From Bacteroidota bacterium (GTDB lineage Bacteria; Bacteroidota; Bacteroidia; Bacteroidales; VadinHA17): 8,180 nt of DNA. This document shows, piece after piece, positions 6,343-8,180 of the stretch. Position 1 is the stretch's first letter. The number at the start of each line of letters is the position of its first letter. The notes below the pieces were generated by a model, which had not been told where the DNA came from, ran no database searches, and saw only the letters and a program-made list of their open reading frames with translations. The position numbers and the translations under genes were made by a program. The DNA is taken from assembly GCA_030642585.1 (NCBI GenBank), contig DAOWNN010000085.1:1-8180 (forward strand). Reading direction: 5' to 3'.

Positions 6343-7704
6343 ATGAATAAAATATTACTGGTAATAAAAAGAGAATACATCACCCGGGTTAAGAAGAAAT
6401 CCTTTATTGTAATGACCATTCTTGCTCCCATATTATTGGCAGGCTTGATACTTGTACCAGCATGGATCATGTCAAGGGAAGATAGTACAGAAAAAAAGAT
6501 TGCTGTTGTAGGCGAGGGAGCAGGACTGTTCTACGGAGATATTCCTTCTACCAAATCTTTAAAGTTTGAATATCTTCCGGAAGTAAGTTCTGAAAAAATT
6601 AAAGAGAGCTATGAAGAAATGGGCTATTATGGATTCCTGTTAATCTCTCCAAAAGTTGTATATATTCCAAATGCGGTTCAGTTTTACTCAAGTAAACAAC
6701 CCAACCTGGAAATGCTCATGTACATTTCCAATGCACTGGAAAAAGAAATAGAGAAAAGAAAGCTCGAGAGTTATAATATTAAAGACCTTGATAAAATCAT
6801 GAAAGAGATAGAATCCACTGTCAAGGTTCAAACTATTTTGATAAGTGAAGAGGGAGAAGAAAAAAAGACAAGCACCGGCCTTTCTATGGGGATAGCATAT
6901 GTTTCAGGACTTCTTATTTATATTCTGACGTTTATGTTTGGTGCACAGGTTATGCGGGGAGTCATTGAGGAAAAAACAAACCGAATAGTGGAGGTCTTAA
7001 TTTCCTCGGTTAAGCCTTTCCAGCTTATGATGGGAAAAATTCTCGGAATTGCAATGGTTGGACTTACACAGTTCTTTTTGTGGATTGTCCTTACCCTGAT
7101 CATTGTAGGCTATGCTCAAAGTGCCTTTTTACCCGACGACATTCAAATACCAAATAATCAAATTACCCAGAGTATAATGTCGGTGGAGCAAAATCCTGGT
7201 GAGGAAGCAGTCCAGAATGCTGTAACTATACCCGAGCTTAATGAATTCCAGGCTGTTTTAGAATCAGCAAAGGCCATCAACTGGCCACTTATCCTTGGAT
7301 CGTTTATTATATATTTTCTTGGAGGATATCTGCTTTATGCAGCTCTTTTTGCAGCCGTTGGATCGGCAGTGGACAATGAAACAGACACTCAACAATTTAT
7401 GATGCCGATTACCATACCTTTATTGCTTGGCCTTTTTGTTTCTATGGCAGCTTTTCAAAATCCTGACAGCTCCCTGGTATTCTGGTTCTCTTTAATACCA
7501 TTTACTTCCCCTATGGTTATGATGGCACGTCTTCCATTTGGAGTTCCCCCACTGGAGCTTATAGTTTCCATGGCATTGCTCATCCTTACATTTATTGGTA
7601 CAACATGGATGGCTGCAAAGATATACAGGACCGGTATTTTGATGTATGGTAAAAAACCAAGTTATAAGGAACTGTTCAAGTGGTTGAGATATAAAAACTA
7701 CTAA
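6343..7704 (+). CDS. ABC-2 type exporter permease (NatB/YhaP-like)
   Basis: This encodes a 453-residue inner-membrane permease that pairs with the ATPase just upstream. The topology is that of the ABC-2 family: one N-terminal membrane helix (about 21-43), a large extracytoplasmic domain (about 44-180), then about six more helices (near 182-203, 232-257, 317-341, 353-371, 378-398 and 405-427). The cytoplasmic coupling block EEKTNRIVEVLISSVKPFQ (209-227) is strongly conserved in the NatB/YhaP group. A second, smaller extracytoplasmic loop lies at about 258-312. The C-terminus is short and basic. The exported substrate cannot be told from sequence. The gene stops 4 bp before the ppx start, suggesting one transcript and possibly coupled translation. 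Confidence 0.93.
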   Translation: MNKILLVIKREYITRVKKKSFIVMTILAPILLAGLILVPAWIMSREDSTEKKIAVVGEGAGLFYGDIPSTKSLKFEYLPEVSSEKIKESYEEMGYYGFLLISPKVVYIPNAVQFYSSKQPNLEMLMYISNALEKEIEKRKLESYNIKDLDKIMKEIESTVKVQTILISEEGEEKKTSTGLSMGIAYVSGLLIYILTFMFGAQVMRGVIEEKTNRIVEVLISSVKPFQLMMGKILGIAMVGLTQFFLWIVLTLIIVGYAQSAFLPDDIQIPNNQITQSIMSVEQNPGEEAVQNAVTIPELNEFQAVLESAKAINWPLILGSFIIYFLGGYLLYAALFAAVGSAVDNETDTQQFMMPITIPLLLGLFVSMAAFQNPDSSLVFWFSLIPFTSPMVMMARLPFGVPPLELIVSMALLILTFIGTTWMAAKIYRTGILMYGKKPSYKELFKWLRYKNY

Positions 7705-7708
7705 TCAT

Positions 7709-8180
7709 ATGAAACTGGGTATTCTGGACCTCGGAACCAACACCTTCAATTTGATAATAGTGGATGCTCGTTTGAACTCACAATTCACTATTCTTCATGA
7801 TGAAAAAATAGCTGTAAAACTGGGTTCCGGGGGAATCAATTCGGGAGTTATTGTCAAAGATGCTTATTCCAGGGCAATGAATGCTGTTAAACAGTATAAA
7901 CAAGTCCTCAACCAATTTAAGGTGGAAAAAGTAGCTGCCTATGCAACCTCCGCCATAAGGGGTGCACAAAATGGAGAAAGCCTGATTTGGGATATTGAAA
8001 AGAAATATGGGATCCATCCTCAAATTATTTCCGGAGAACTGGAAGCAGAACTCATATACCATGGAGTTAAGCTTGCCCTACCGTTCAAGCCAAAAAAACC
8101 AATTATTATAATGGATATTGGAGGGGGAAGTGTAGAATTCATTATTTCTAATAATAAAAATATCCTATGGAAAGGAAGTT
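7709..8180 (+). CDS. ppx: Exopolyphosphatase / pppGpp phosphohydrolase, Ppx/GppA family (5' part)
   Basis: The first 157 codons of an ASKHA-fold phosphatase are present and the gene runs off the right edge. These enzymes remove phosphate from the ends of polyphosphate or convert pppGpp to ppGpp, linking phosphate storage to the stringent response. Visible motifs are phosphate loop 1, LDLGTNTFNLIIVD (6-19), ATSAIRGAQNG (79-89), SGELEAELIYHGV (108-120) with E112 probably the catalytic glutamate by alignment from memory, and phosphate loop 2, IMDIGGGSVEFII (134-146). The start is the ATG at 7709, 4 bp after the permease stop. No promoter or Shine-Dalgarno sequence is visible, so it is probably read from the exporter transcript. 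Ppx and GppA cannot be told apart from this fragment. Confidence 0.93.
   Translation, partial: MKLGILDLGTNTFNLIIVDARLNSQFTILHDEKIAVKLGSGGINSGVIVKDAYSRAMNAVKQYKQVLNQFKVEKVAAYATSAIRGAQNGESLIWDIEKKYGIHPQIISGELEAELIYHGVKLALPFKPKKPIIIMDIGGGSVEFIISNNKNILWKGS

Noticed and set aside
7778..8062. 94-codon minus-strand open frame near the right edge
   Set aside because: It is antisense to the clearly recognisable Ppx/GppA reading frame.

Overview
The window comes from a Bacteroidota chromosome, most likely Bacteroidales/Marinilabiliales-like. This rests on a DUF4290 protein (a family essentially confined to Bacteroidota), on promoters of the TTTG-N19-TAnnTTTG type used by the Bacteroidota primary sigma factor, on starts without Shine-Dalgarno sequences, and on a low G+C content. 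All recognisable genes lie on the + strand.

Layout. Positions 2-1381 hold the C-terminal 459 codons of a UvrD/PcrA-type DNA helicase, cut by the left edge. After a 218-bp spacer with a near-perfect Bacteroidota promoter comes a DUF4290 gene (1600-2190). Next is a short exported TlpA-like thioredoxin (2329-2868), whose promoter region holds two AT-rich dyads. A 488-bp stretch without a convincing gene (2869-3356) carries a 13-bp direct repeat, a 19-bp tandem array and an adjacent 12-bp tandem array that is a partial reverse complement of it. It also has hairpins and a minus-strand stretch that reads like a protein C-terminus. Then come grpE (3357-3914) and dnaJ (3967-5109), an ABC-2 type exporter made of an ATPase (5341-6276) and a permease (6343-7704), and 4 bp later the start of an exopolyphosphatase (ppx/gppA family, 7709 to the right edge).

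How the genes work together. GrpE and DnaJ are the nucleotide exchange factor and J-domain co-chaperone of DnaK, which is not in the window. The ATPase and permease together resemble the NatAB/YhaQP exporters. The 4-bp gap to ppx suggests co-transcription of permease and phosphatase. The helicase, DUF4290 and TlpA genes look like separate transcription units.

I see no mobile element, CRISPR array, tRNA, rRNA or defence system. Most of the window is ordinary housekeeping sequence. The part least explained by known genes is the repeat-rich gap between the tlpA-like gene and grpE.
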